Shown: positions 35,141-47,030 of the stretch, piece by piece
Numbering within the stretch: position 1 is the stretch's first letter
Layout of the letters: each line of letters starts with the position of its first letter
Assembly: GCA_035578175.1 (NCBI GenBank)
Contig: JAQMRL010000006.1
Span: 58,569,001-58,633,000, forward strand
DNA length: 64,000 nt
Source of the DNA: Catonia carolina
Taxonomy: Eukaryota > Arthropoda > Insecta > Hemiptera > Achilidae
Direction: 5' to 3'
Made by a program: the position numbers and the translations under genes
The notes under the pieces: model-generated
Told to the model about the DNA's origin: nothing
The model's database searches: none
The model's input: only the letters and a program-made list of their open reading frames with translations

Positions 35141-38100
35141 CTGCACTTAGTGCTACACTTATCTATTCACGTCAGACTTTTGTCACTGGACTTTGTCTCC
35201 TCTCACGTTTATTTACCATGTTAATTTTTTACAACAGATTGTGAATTTCTCAAAATATAAAAATTAAAATAAAAACTTAATTTGTAATTTTTAAACAAAA
35301 TTTCATTTTTTTCATAGTATTTAAACGCAAGGGTCTTGATAATGAGGGGTGTTCCTCTTAAAAGTGATAAAGCAATGTAAAATAAGCTACAAATATATTT
35401 AATAGTTGTGAAGCTGTGCAGTTGTAGATTTCATAAAATAGAGAGAAAAAATACATAAAGTATAATTATCTAACACCGAAAATAGGCTATATATGGTAGA
35501 TATTATCCCCGTGGGGCTTTTTGTTCAAAAATATTCATCGGATATTATCCGATTAATACTTTTAAATAACTTTTGATTATACTCTTAGCTTTTTGTCGGC
35601 TAATAGAATTGTTTACAGAAGCCTGATAATTAGCAATAATATTCCACAAACATGTTCAAAAAAAGAATCAGAACTAAATTTTCACATTAGGCATTTGAAT
35701 TAAATAATTTTTATTAAATATTTCAAAATTTTAAAATTGCCAGATTTATGAATGGTGATATGTAGCTGAAATAGATTAATACAGTAGGTACTTTGTTGTT
35801 AAAAGGTAAAACATTTCCCAACAATTTCTGTTGGACACCAACATTTTATTAAAAATGTTAGTGTTTTTCATCCTGATTAAATTGAAAATGCCAATTTTTA
35901 TTAATTTTTGTTGCTTTCAGTTAGCTATTAGTTTTCAGGAGTTTGAAAATTTGTACTAGCTTTGACCAACGTTACTTAAGATAATAATTATAAACATATT
36001 AATTCGAAATATTTATTTCAATAAATATTGGTAATATTAGTCGAAATATTAAACCAAACCGTAGTCTCGTTTGGGCTGAATTGGCGTTTTCCTGTGAAGT
36101 TTCCAAAATAAATAAATAAAAAATTTAAGTTTAGATACTATGAAAAATAAACTAAATAAAGCAATTTTTTTATTTTAAAATAAAAAATTTTAAATTTTTC
36201 TACAGCTAATTTCATCATTTTGGCTACATCTAGATCTAGGTTTATTCTAGTTAGGTTTATCAAATAATTTACTCACCTGAAATAGCTTATAAAATTTTCT
36301 CAAAAATTGCTCTCTCTAAAATTTTCAACAAGAAAATATTGAAGTATCTTAGTATCTTAGTCTGAAGCTTCACCCCAAATATTATGAAACCGTATCAGTA
36401 CTCCAAGGTGTTTTGCTTTTAAACATTGTTCACCTTCATAAAACTTCTGAAACAAAAACAAAAAAATTGAAATATTAGCACAGTTTTGTTCAGTAAATTC
36501 TTTTATCCAGATAGCAAAATTATAATCTGTTTTTAGAATAAAACTACCAAGAACATTAAGTAACTTAATAGAAATGATATGGAAAACACAAAATAAAATT
36601 AAATTAGCTATCACTCATTAATAATATATGCTACAGATCAAAGGTAGCTAATTAAAATAAATTTAGAAAAAAATTTAAATTAAATTAAATTTTGTAATAA
36701 AGTTCAAAGGTTGATCATTATAAAATCTTGTTCTTAAAATTCAAACGCATCGTATCTATTCAGTGTTGTAAAAGTACGTTCTTTATTGTCCAGTAAGTTT
36801 ATAGTGAAATAATTTGGATATCTGTTCAGCCTTTGTTCGTATATTCTGCTAAATTGAGTAATTTCTTGTCTTACTGAGTTAAGTCAAATGTTGTTATAAA
36901 AATATATTTTGTTTCATATGTAGCGTACCATTATATTCTAAGAGCGGCTCGTAAAGATTTTGTCTGAAACAATTCTATAATGTCAATATTGAACTTATTT
37001 TTAGTCCCCCAATGTTGTAACTCGTACGTCCATCCAGGCTTGAAAATTGTCTTTTATACCATTAATTGATAGTTGTGAGCGTCTCCCAATTAACCAAAAA
37101 ATATTTCTCAGCCTTTAATCCAAAATGTTTTCGTTTCATCAGAATATATTTCTTCCATCTCAGTTGGCAGTCAAGATGAAGCCTCAGTATTTCATTCACT
37201 CTTTAGACTGTGGTAATGCAATATTACTCAGTATTATTGACGGACACGTTCGTCTACTGTGAAATATTTTGTGGTGCCAATCCATGTTAATTTTCTTATA
37301 GCCTATTACGTTTATATTAGTTACAACAGGAGTTAAAAGAAATTCAATTGCAAATGAATGATGCTAAATGTAAACCACAATCATAAATAAACTATCAAAA
37401 TAATTGTAGGCCTATTGTATTAATTTTTATAAATATATAGCCAACTAATAAAAATTTTAATACATTATTATATATTTTCCAGTAGCCTATATGTATTTAA
37501 GTAGCCTTCATGTCGTAGGGGATCTTTGCCTAAATTTAATAGGCATTTCAACGTTTTTATTACTATCATTAAATTTATATGTTATTGAGATCTATTCAGT
37601 GTCATAAAGAAGAGAGTCCTATCTTAAATCATTTTCGTTTTTTATTTCTTTTCCTTTATTTACCAATATCTATCAGTTTACAATGCATATCACAATAAGT
37701 ATATTATTTTTTTATTTATATTTTATTTCAAATACGCTACTTATTATTAAAGAATTTTATTAGGGTATCTAATGGTAATATAGTAATAAAACATTTTATT
37801 ATACAATTTTATCATTAAATAAAAATTTCCCTTGTTTTATTCACTATAAAATTTGTTTTGGGTTAAATTTTTATTAGTTAATTATTTTTTAAATTATCTA
37901 ATTTGTAATTTATGATTGAGTTTATCTATTATATATATTTTAACTTATATTAAACTCACGTACGCGCAATATTTAGAAAGTGGTTTATGACGGAGAACAA
38001 TTTGATAGTATTGTAGCCAATCTTCAATAATGGAATCGAGGTACTATAAGAAGAAGAGAATATTAAATATAAAAATTCACGAAATTAACTTTCTTTCCAA

Positions 38101-38749
38101 ATAACTAAATAATTTTTCTTTTTAACTTATTTCGTAATCTAGCAGGACATATTCGGAGGGGCAAACACAAAAACTGATTGTAATAATCTATTGTAAAAAA
38201 AATTCACATGAATTTTTCGTAATTATGAACTAGTTCACTTTATATTGGATAGATAAAACGTAGCACTAGAACAAGTTTGTAAATGAAAGTTTAGTAGAAA
38301 TTTTGAACAATAGGCTATCAATAATTTACTATTAATACTATCTATTACAAAATAACTTATCATAAGCAGTTAAATAATTTTTTAATAGGCCTATAAATAA
38401 AATATTAAAAATCAGGAAATAGTACTTAATTTACATGATGAGCTAAATCCGTTTCAACTTCTACAGTAGAATTTTATTGAATCGTTCTAGTCGGAAAACG
38501 TGTACCAAACGTGAAAAACGTGTCGGAAGCGTGTGCATTAGCATTGTTAGACCTACTTAATTCAATTTACAATTTGTAATCTAAATGATTCGGATCATCC
38601 GAACAATTTATAAGTCAACCATCCATAAGTTTAATTTGTTTAGTGGGACATAATAGAAATTTTTACAGGATTTATGTTAATTTTCGCCTCAGTTTCTCTG
38701 ATACATTAGTGAAAATTTCTATAGGTCTATCGTATGCCCATAACGGGCA
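35141..38749. other. Long AT-rich stretch, no gene seen
   Basis: About 3.6 kb with no protein similarity, no SINE head and no clear inverted repeat. It contains TAGGCCTA motifs near 37407 and 38390 and several TAGCCTA/TAGGCTA variants. Confidence 0.6.
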
Positions 38750-39135
38750 CGTGAAGTGTTAAATTAATTGCACTCAATTTGTTGGTTCCAGGGCTACAAA
38801 AAATAGTTCTGTTTCTTATCACATAGTCAGCCAATTATATGACTGAACTATTTAAGAACAGAAAAGGTAGAGGTGTAAAAGACACTAGTCAGAGTTATCT
38901 CCTCTGAGAGTAATGAATTTCACTATAGGCTACAGCCAGACCTTGTGGTGAATGAAGTGAAGGTGTTATTTGCAGGGTGGAAAGTGGGTGCTTTTCGGAG
39001 GGCATGACATGCTGATAAGCATACTCTTTCAACTCAGTGAGGAAGGCAATAGTAAACTACCTCACTCCTCGTTTTTAGTTGGTAAAACCTCTAGAGGTTC
39101 AAACCAGCCTTTTGGCTGTTGACCTAAACAACAAG
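38750..39135 (-). repeat. Interspersed repeat family B, copy 4
   Basis: This copy is in the same orientation as copy 3. It begins CGTGAAGTGTTAAATTAATT and ends AACCAGCCTTTTGGCTGTTG. It has a TAGGCTACAGCCAG insertion-like variant at about 38926, where copy 3 reads TACAGCCAG. A TAGG has therefore been inserted directly before CTACAGC, or lost from the other copy. Confidence 0.85.
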
Positions 39136-39749
39136 GTCTACCGTATTATTAGTTGTTTCAAGAGAAAGTTAATTTTATTAATTAATTAATAATTACTTAG
39201 CCTACAGGGTCGAGTTAAATAACTTTTTAATAATCTAATTTTACTTTTAAACGAATAATCTAAACAAATTTTTTTAGTAATATGAAGGCTAAAATATGAA
39301 ATAACGTAATACACAGATAACATAGCCTATTTATCAAAATTAAGGGTAATAGGTAACCTTTTTTAAAGAAAAGTTTGAAAATCATTTTATCTAAAATAAA
39401 CACAAAGAAGAACTTTTAAATTAGAATAGGCTACTTTCTCATCAGTTTGACTGTTTTCAAAGTTTTACTATTTTTTATTTGGAGTATTAGGGTCTATAGG
39501 TTAAGTTCCTTAAAAATTGTTGTGAAATAAAAAAGTAAATAAACAAAAATATATACTTAGTAGGTATTATAGACCTAGGTTATGAATTTTAAATTTGCTT
39601 TTATTCTATCGCAATGCAGTAAGTTTCATTATAAATAAATAATATAGGCTAATATACTGTATTATTTTTATATAGGCTACATATTATACGGATAAATATA
39701 TAAATCGGCCAAACTCCACTAGGAAAATGAACGATTACAAAATGAAGTC

Positions 39750-40066
39750 TAAAATTTTTCAGACACCTGTATAGAATGGATGACAACCGGTTGACAAAAC
39801 AAATTTTCAAGACACTTAACAATATACTTACCTAAGGTGTTGGATGAAAGGTTTAAAGAAGTCAGAAAGGTTAAGTTACTAAGAAACCTAGAATAAACCG
39901 AGAAACTTAATGAACCGATTCAAATTCAGACAACTAATTACGGACTTTAAGGGCTTTCATGAAGAGCAAAACCAGAACAATGGTTGGACAGAAGAAAGGA
40001 GAAAAGCCTTCAGTGAGCGAGTGCTGAGAATGTGGGCTGCAAAAGGAGCTTCCAGAAACGTGTAGT
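39750..40066 (+). mobile_element. CR1-like LINE tail (family Q)
   Basis: Translation in shifting frames reads HLYRMDDNRLTKQIFKTLNN near the start. The end reads GWTEERRKAFSERVLRMWAA, then KGASRNV and a stop near 40063. It aligns at the DNA level with 49130-49390 (shared 'GATGACAA(C/A)CGGTTGAC', 'ACGGACTTTAAGGG', 'ACAGAAGAAAGGAGAAA'). Confidence 0.7.
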
Positions 40067-40699
40067 CACCTTATCTGGTATAAAATTGGCTATTTTTTTG
40101 TTGAAACGGTTTCTTTTTTAGAACTTTATCAGTAATTTTTAAATCGATTATTTTAATAGGCCTATGATTCATCATGTTACTTCGAATTAGATCAACATTT
40201 TGTAGTAGGCCTATAAAATTCCTCGTTCACAAAGAAAACGATATTAAGTTGATAAATTTAACTCAAGGTAGAAATATTCAAAGTAAAATTAAAGTTTTAG
40301 AGTTACAAACATTGCAGTTTCTTTGATTTTTCAATTATAAATTAGGCTACTATACTAAATAAAATGACGAATTTTACTACAAAGAGAATTTATTTCAAAA
40401 TTCCAGTTTTAGCTATTAAAAATATGATAGATGATCATAACTTATTTAGTTAACGAAAGAATTTTTAATCAATCTCAAAGTAAATCACTTTGGGAAAAAT
40501 AAATTGTTAAAAAAAAGTTAATTTATAAAAATTGAGCGATTATACTTGATTAAAAAAAATTCCTTTATTAATAACAACTTGAAAAGAAGATTGTTTTTTA
40601 TTTGAATTGTTTTCTAAACAAAACATAAAATAAAAAGAAGAATTATAATAATAACAAAACAAATAAAAAGATACCATTGAATAACAACACAGTATTGTT
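40067..40699. other. AT-rich sequence, no gene seen
   Basis: Nothing recognisable apart from two TAGGCCTA motifs near 40158 and 40206, within 50 bp of each other. Confidence 0.55.
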
Positions 40700-40870
40700 T
40701 AGGTGGGGAGATGGGCGGCGCGACAGTTCTGGCAGGCCGCCGAAAGAAAATGGCCGCCGTAGTTTAACGTTTTCTCAACAGATCGCGCAACATGTTCGCT
40801 TTTGTTACCTACATAATACTGTTCCATATTGATTCTCATGCAACCAGGTGTCAGTTGCACGCTGCTTGCC
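40700..40870 (+). promoter_or_regulatory. CpG-rich patch with YY1/Pho-like site
   Basis: 40708-40800 carries many CpG (GGGCGGCGCGACAG, GGCCGCCG, ATCGCGCAAC) in otherwise AT-rich DNA. AAAATGGCCGCCG near 40747-40759 resembles a YY1/Pleiohomeotic site. The ATG there opens only five codons. It is a candidate transcription start region or 5' UTR; no exon could be confirmed. Confidence 0.25.
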
Positions 40871-41769
40871 TTATTATTCTTAACTTGTCTGATCTTTATT
40901 CTACTTTACACCTTACCTTTTGTTTTTCTAGATAACCTACAAAAATAATTTAATGTTCAACAAACAATAAATTAAAAATCAAATATTAAATAAGTTATTA
41001 CAAAATTAACAATTTACTGTAGCACTCTTAAGTAGCCTAATATAAGTTTTCTTATCATTTCTTACTTTAAACTGTAACATACAATGACAAATAAAATTAA
41101 CAATTTAAAGCCTAAAAATATTTTAATTTATTTTTAATAAAATTTATATTATCTCGTTTAAACGAGAAAATATTCAATATTTGCAACGAAAAATTACTTT
41201 GAATGACAATCAGAAACGATAAATAGGAATGGAGAAAGAAAAAATTAATAAAAATGATTCTTCTGACAAATATGAAATAGTAGAAGCAGTTTATTTTGGT
41301 TGGAGATTCGTGCGGAAGTGAAAAAAAAACAATTAAGAATGAAAATCGAGAACAATCAACTAAAGAAAAAAGAAAGCAGATCTCTGAATTAAAGAAGTTT
41401 TTTTAAAAAAAAACTCAGGAAACAGCCAAAGTTATTTCCAAATTATCTGTAAAGAATGAACTCTTGAAAAAAATTTACAATGAAAGCCCAATTAACTGTT
41501 TATAATATAAAAAAATGCTTTAAAAGCGTTTATTTTTTTTTTAAATCTTACTGAATTTTTTGAAATAAAAAATTAACATTGATAACTATATTATATTTTG
41601 CTTACCTACAAAACACCTTGTGGTAATTGTATAAAAACAACTTAATAATTATTGTAACAGATAAACTTTGTTACTACAGAAAAAATCAAAAATAAGTACC
41701 TAGGTGAAAAATTAAGTAGGCTAAAAGTAAAAATTTGTATTCAGACTTGAAACATTTTAAAACATTGGA
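40871..41769. other. AT-rich sequence, no gene seen
   Basis: Nothing recognisable. Confidence 0.5.
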
Positions 41770-42040
41770 CTTACTTTTACAATTTTGTTAATCATTTAAC
41801 TCATTTACATTATTCTATTTTATACTTCTAATGATTTTCCATCTCCATGTTCATCATCATCTTCAGCTTCAACTACTTCATGTTTCAAGATAAAATGCGC
41901 AGTTCAGAGTCAAGTTTAGTTTTGTTTCTGTTCAGAGTTTGATTTTTGTTTTTGAAACTACTACTGAATATATTTTATATAACTTAACCTATTCATTACA
42001 CAAACGTTAGGCCTATTATTCAGACTTTTATCGTCTTCGC
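41770..42040 (-). repeat. Interspersed repeat family I, reverse copy
   Basis: Reverse-complement matches to 57790-58035 include 'TTCAAGATAAAATGCGCAGT', 'TCAGAGTCAAGTTTAGTTTT', 'CTTCAACTACTTCATG' and 'TTTTATCGTCTTCGCTT'. GCGCATTTTATCTTGAA is contiguous here, which gives the uninterrupted state of the site that is split at 14890-15297. Compared with the 14.8-kb and 57.8-kb copies, a TAGGCCTA sits inside the repeat at about 42010. Confidence 0.7.
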
Positions 42041-42505
42041 TTAAAGTTTTTATTTACATTAGAAAAAACTGATTGCAAAAAAATTACACTTAGTTAAAAA
42101 AAGTAGGTGAAATTTTGTGTTTTCTATAAAAAAAATATTCATAAATTCATCTGACTGTTTATAATTAGACCTTGATTTTGTTATTGTTTTATTTTTGAAT
42201 GAAATTCTTTAGAATAATCAGATTTAACGGAAAAAATCAAGTCATTGTTTAGTTTTTATTATTAAAAAACTTTGGTTTGGCGCGTAATTCGTTATTCTAT
42301 ATTTCAACTTATTAGCCTATAGGCTACTATTTACAAAAAGAGACATGATTTATAGTTTTCTTTCTCTAGCATAACATCATTTTTTATTGTTTATATAAAT
42401 AAATTATCGACTTCTTTTTGTTACCATCCTGAAAAATACAAAATTAAAAAAAAATTATTAACTACAAAACAACAACAACTTTACAATCTACAATCATAGA
42501 CTATA

Positions 42506-43184
42506 CAGTAAAACCCCGATTATCCGAAATCGGTTTTCTTTATTTTTCTGCAAATTTTGTAGGTAGAAGACGAACTACTACTGTAGCCTACTCAATCTGT
42601 AAGGCAATGCTACGTGTAGGCCTACTACAAGTCGTCAATGTTTAATGAATTTAAAGATATTAGCAAGTATACGCGAATCAGTTGTTCCCGGTCGAAAGAA
42701 CAGTAAAGATTGTATAACGGCTGTTGCCTGTGCGAATTGAACTGGTTCACACAAAATTCATAAAATACAAATAGTAAAGCATTTGAAGCGTTAGAAACAG
42801 CTTTAATTTGGTACAAAATGCAGCTTGAAGCAGATTTTTCTACTCTCCTGGCTGTCAAACGAATCAGGGATCTAGCAGCATAAAAGCAAAAGAACAATGC
42901 TAAACAACGCAAAATAAGCGATTTAAAAAAAACAATTTGCAGTAGGTAAATGATTTTTGTTTCTTTTAACAACTTATAATATTTTATTTTATTTTTTACG
43001 ATTCTGTAAAAATTCACAATTTTCATTGTTTTTCCACCATTAAAATTGATATTTTTCACTACTAAGTAGGCTATATTTATCTTTTTATTATTGTCTTTCC
43101 CGAATGTGATCGATTATCCGATAAAAATCGGTCATCCGAAACTTTCATGCCCTAATTATATTTTGGATAACCGGTACTTTACTA
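42506..43184. mobile_element. pogo/Tc1-mariner-like non-autonomous element
   Basis: The left end CAGTAAAACCCCGATTATCC (42506-42525) and the reverse complement of the right end, TAGTAAAGTACCGGTTATCC (43165-43184), agree at about 16 of 20 positions. TA dinucleotides lie directly outside at 42504-42505 and 43185-43186, as for the pogo/Tigger group, whose ends start CAGT and which insert at TA. Subterminal 'ATTATCCGA(A/T)AAA' motifs repeat near both ends. A 144-codon reverse-strand open frame inside resembles no transposase I know, so this is probably a MITE-like derivative. Confidence 0.7.
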
Positions 43185-43186
43185 TA

Positions 43187-44014
43187 TTTTTTAAAAATGA
43201 TTTTTTATTGTAGGTTAAGTTAAACAAAAACTGAAAAATCTTTAAAAGTTTCCATTGATGTCAATAAATTAAAGGACGAATAGCCTTGTAAAGTAGTAGT
43301 GTTCTTTTTTCATGAGAACGAAACATTATAAATTTTTTATTAGGCCTACAGAACAGAATTTTGAAAAAAAAATTTTGTGAAATAAGTCACGCTTCGCAGA
43401 AATACGTACTAGGCTATTAAATGTTTGTTTGTTAACTTAACAAAGGATGGCGTTAACCTTTAATAAAAATATAAATGATAGGCTATTTTCAGAAATTCAT
43501 TTTTTTAAATCAGAGGTTCTTGAACCTAGTAAACGTAATCTGTATTTATACAACAGTTTTTGCCCGTAAAGTATCATTTTTATTTTTTTTATTCTTTTGT
43601 AACTAGTCTTAAACTACGAAACGATTACAAAATTATCGTAGGAAAAATAAAACCCAATGGCTAGGCTACTCTTATTTTCTAATAATAACTGTTATTTTAA
43701 ATTATAATTCAAAAGCTACTTTTACTTTCAAAATAGCCTAATATTATTTCCTATTGTTATTCATATGTCCTGTGTTAAATTTACCTAAGTGCAGCTCTTT
43801 AGCTACTCTTACTTATAGCCTAATAGCATATAGCTACCTATGAAGAATATAAAGCTATATTAAGCGCTTAAGAAATATAAAGAACTTATGATTGATTGAT
43901 GAAATTCGTACAAAATATAGCTAAGGAATAATATGGGTAGGTAATCTTATTTTCTTAATAGGCTATAAGACGTAGGTAGTCCTATTATTTTCCAGTATAA
44001 CTTAACAGCCTAAT
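43187..44014. other. AT-rich sequence rich in TAGGCTA-type motifs
   Basis: No gene seen. TAGGCTA/TAGCCTA variants are unusually dense here, with about eight between 43340 and 44010. Confidence 0.5.
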
Positions 44015-44537
44015 AATATTTTGGAACAGATATCCCACTTTCAGTATCTAAGTTGCAACATTACATACCAACAGTTAAAGATGCTTACAAGAAGATGCAC
44101 CAATTTCAGCAGATATGCGGAACTATCCACCGCACCTTAATAAATAGCACCAGCAAAAACACGAGGGTGAGATTTTATAAAACAATAACAGTGCCGACCC
44201 TACTCTATGGCAATGAAACTTGGGTGCTATCAAAGCGAGAGGAGAGTAGATTGTAAAGCATCTGAAATGAAATTTCTTCAACATACGTATGAGTGTAGTA
44301 GAGAAGATTGTTACAGGAATACCGAGATAAGGAAAGAACTCAATACCTTCTCTATAAGCGACAAGGTATCTCAGAACAGAATGCAGTGGTTAGAGCATGT
44401 GGACAGAATGAGGGTGGATAGGATACCTAAGCGGACACTGGGCTATAAGCCGGAAGGTAGGAGAGAACGAGGACGCCCGAGAAAGAGATGGGCAGATTTG
44501 AGAGGTTTGGAACAGCCAGAGATGCCTAATCTTTGAA
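44015..44537 (+). mobile_element. LINE endonuclease/reverse-transcriptase C-terminus, two frameshifts
   Basis: The pieces are HFQYLSCNITYQ, then in a second frame KKMHQFQQICGTIHRTLINS and VRFYKTITVPTLLYGNETWV, then LSKREESRL. A third frame gives ASEMKFLQHTYECSREDCYR, NTEIRKELNTFSISDKVSQN, MQWLEHVDRMRVDRIPKRTL, and GRRERGRPRKRWADL. This order (YGxETW, EMxFLRxxxG, NxxIRxEL, W.EH..RM, GRRxxGRPRxRW) is that of RTE-like insect elements. It differs from the 31.5 kb copy, so it is a separate family. A GAAGAAGAAGA run at the end may be its tail. Confidence 0.82.
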
Positions 44538-45409
44538 AGGCAGAAGACGAAGAAGAAGACGAATATAAAATTTCCTATCAAACCAAATCAAATATTTTCT
44601 AGCACTTCAGTCTCCTCTCAAGGTTTGAGTTGTCGAAGAGTTGCAGCGCCACAACATTTGCATGACATAGAATTCGGTCTTCCTGACTCCTTGGAGGTAT
44701 AAAAACTATTAAATTTTTTTAGCTAATTAAAAGATTAAAGAAAAATACCTAATTATATTAAACTTAATTTTCAATGAAATTACTTAACTGAATAATTCGA
44801 TATTCGACACTGAATTCTAACGAATAAAAATTGAAAAAAAATATTGAAAAATGTTTTCATATTACTTTTTTTGATGATATAAATACTTGAATAAAAAATG
44901 TATTGTCCTAATTTTAGAAATGAATAATACAAGGATATAAATACATGAAAGTAACTACTAAGACATGAATTTAATACTAATCCAAACTAACAGATTAAAA
45001 ATCTAATGACATATTATTAAAACAATCCTAAAATCCCTCCAAAAAAGTAAAACGCCTTTAAAAGTAGTCGACGTTTGCATTTTGGCAGAACTTAATAAAG
45101 TTTTTTGAATAATTTTAATTTAGAGTAACTGTTAAGAGCGTTAATTCTGAGAAACGTTAACTGTGTCTGTTATATTTATGACTGACAATGTAGTTGTCCG
45201 CGCATATGTTATTGAGTGGAATATGGTTTTTGCATGCTAATTAAACTAGTAGGACTATGAATTAAACATCTGCCTGTTGTTGAAATCAGTGGTTGAATTT
45301 AATTCGTTATTTTTTTGGTAGACCCACAATATGAAAATAATTTTTTTTTTAATTTTCTTTACCTAGTAGCTGTACTAAATTATGTCTACAGTAAACAGCA
45401 ATCTACAGT
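44538..45409. other. AT-rich sequence, no gene seen
   Basis: Nothing recognisable. Confidence 0.5.
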
Positions 45410-45857
45410 AAACAGTAAACAGCAAAGTGGAAGGACACTGGAGACTTTTGCCCAATAGTGAAGTTTACAAAACTATTGATCCAGTAACTGAGACGATGAG
45501 GAAAAAGAGAATATCATACCTCGGTCACATATTGAGATATTCAGAAAATAGATATGCCAAACAGATATTGAATTTCTGTTGTGGACTCGCTCTCAAACCG
45601 GTATGGATGAGAGAAATAAATGAAGATCTGGAGGAGATGGGATTAAAAATTGAAGACCTCCAAAATAAATCCGAAAAATTAAACATCATTAAAAGCTTTA
45701 AATTTGCACCTCCTCCAACTAAACAATATAAAACGACTGTCGTATCAGATGAAGTGAGACTGGCCCGATCGCTTAGAATGAGGGCCTACTGGGAGAAGAG
45801 AAAACGACGTAAGACTAAATAAATGCTAAACTAACTTAAAGTGATCAAGTGTGGTCT

Positions 45858-45889
<32 letters not shown>

Positions 45890-45892
45890 CAG
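45410..45892 (+). mobile_element. CR1-like LINE tail (family Q) with poly(A)
   Basis: An open frame to 45822 reads EGHWRLLPNSEVYKTIDPVT, ETMRKKRISYLGHILRYSEN, 'RYAKQILNF', EINEDLEEMGLKIEDLQNKS, and a basic end LRMRAYWEKRKRRKTK. A 3' UTR of about 45 bp ends in a pure A run of about 24 nt (45867-45890). The clean tail and intact 130-codon frame make it the youngest-looking family Q copy. The catalytic domain is absent. Relatives lie at 33300, 39750, 49130, 58545 and 59160. Confidence 0.82.
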
Positions 45893-45999
45893 CAATCAGA
45901 GTAATATTATGTGAATTATAGGTATTTTCAAAGATTAGGCTAATCAAATAGTAAAATTATTTAATTACTGTATCATACCCTACGACGTCTTTCTAGCTT

Positions 46000-46160
46000 A
46001 GTAGTTAGCACGCAAGCCTACAACGCGGAGATACCAAGTTTGATTCCCGGCTAGGGTCTGAAAATTTTCACCAGCCAAAACCCACTATTCTAAATACATA
46101 ATCTACCACAGTCGCTAATGACCAAGCAGCTGATGCTACTTTAAATAAACTAAAAAAATT
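46000..46160 (+). mobile_element. tRNA-derived SINE family C, forward copy 3
   Basis: The head TAGCTTAGTAGTTAGCACGC is followed by AAGTTTGATTCCCGGCTAGG (B box). The body 'GGGTCTGAAAATTTTCACCA' and the tail 'AGTCGCTAATGACCAAGCAG' plus 'CTGATGCTACTTTAAATAAA' complete it. A short insertion ('TATTCTAAATACATAATCTA') separates CCCA from the CAGTCGC block. Confidence 0.82.
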
Positions 46161-46249
46161 ACTTCATGATTAACTTGCAATTTAAAGAGGTAGACCAAAT
46201 ATTTTTTACTTTCTCTTACCTATAGGCTATGAATATAAGGGAAGGAAAG

Positions 46250-47030
46250 TATTGTTTTCATGTCGAATTTTTCGAAATCGAGTTTTTGCTGGACACGTTT
46301 CCAGACCCCCTGAGCGTAAAAAAACATGTTTTTAGCGATTGGTGTGTGTGTGTGTGTCTGAACAAAATATCTCAAGAACGGAACATTGTACAAACTTAAA
46401 ACTTGAAACTTAAGTTAGGCCTATATACTACTACCGGACCCGACATAAACATTTTCATCTAAATCGGTCAATCGGAAGTAGTAGTTTATTGGTAACATTT
46501 TTCACTTTTATACGATTTTTTAAAAACGGCTCCTACGATTTTTTTGAAATACGCCTCATTTACTACATTTTTTATGCTCTAGTATATAAGAAAGGGTAGA
46601 TGCCATGGCTGCTGAAATTCTTGGAGAGGCTGTGCTCTCGTAGAATTTTTTTTAAGATTGCGGCTTTAATTTGCATTTTAGCGCAAAAATATATAGACCT
46701 ATATACCTATAATAAAAGTTGTAGAAAATTTAAAATCCTGCAACTTTTACTCAAACATTTTTTTGGATAACGCTTAGTTTAGCGGTAATTAGAGATTTTA
46801 TGTTTCTTTAGGTATTACACTATATCCTATGAAAATCTGGAAAAAAGTAGATTGTTTTATGATTTCAGCCTAAGTATGCAATTTACGAAAAAAGAGTAGT
46901 ATCTATATAAATCAAATTTATAGAAAAGTAAAAGATTTACAAGTATTATTAGAACATTTTTCTCTACAGAGCCTAGTTTAGCGTGAAAGAGTGATTTTTC
47001 GTATTTTTAAGCCAAACTGAGGTTGTTATT
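46250..47030 (+). repeat. Interspersed repeat family G, internally tandem
   Basis: It contains a GT run (46339-46358), a 'CTCAAGAACGGAAC' block and a region repeated at 53690-53880 ('GGCTGTGCTCT(C/T)GT', 'TTAATTTGCATTTTAGCGCA', 'AAAGTTGTAG(A/G)AAATT'). Inside this copy, 'TTAGTTTAGCGGTAATTAGA' (about 46778) and 'CTAGTTTAGCGTGAAAGAGT' (about 46974) show an internal duplication with a period near 195 bp. Class unknown; non-coding. Confidence 0.6.

Noticed and set aside
42625..43059. 144-codon reverse-strand open frame
   Set aside because: It lies inside a TA-flanked pogo-like element, but I see no DDE or helix-turn-helix pattern and do not recognise it as a transposase. Reported only as part of the element.
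46339..46358. GT dinucleotide run as a stand-alone feature
   Set aside because: It is a short microsatellite inside repeat family G and is noted there.
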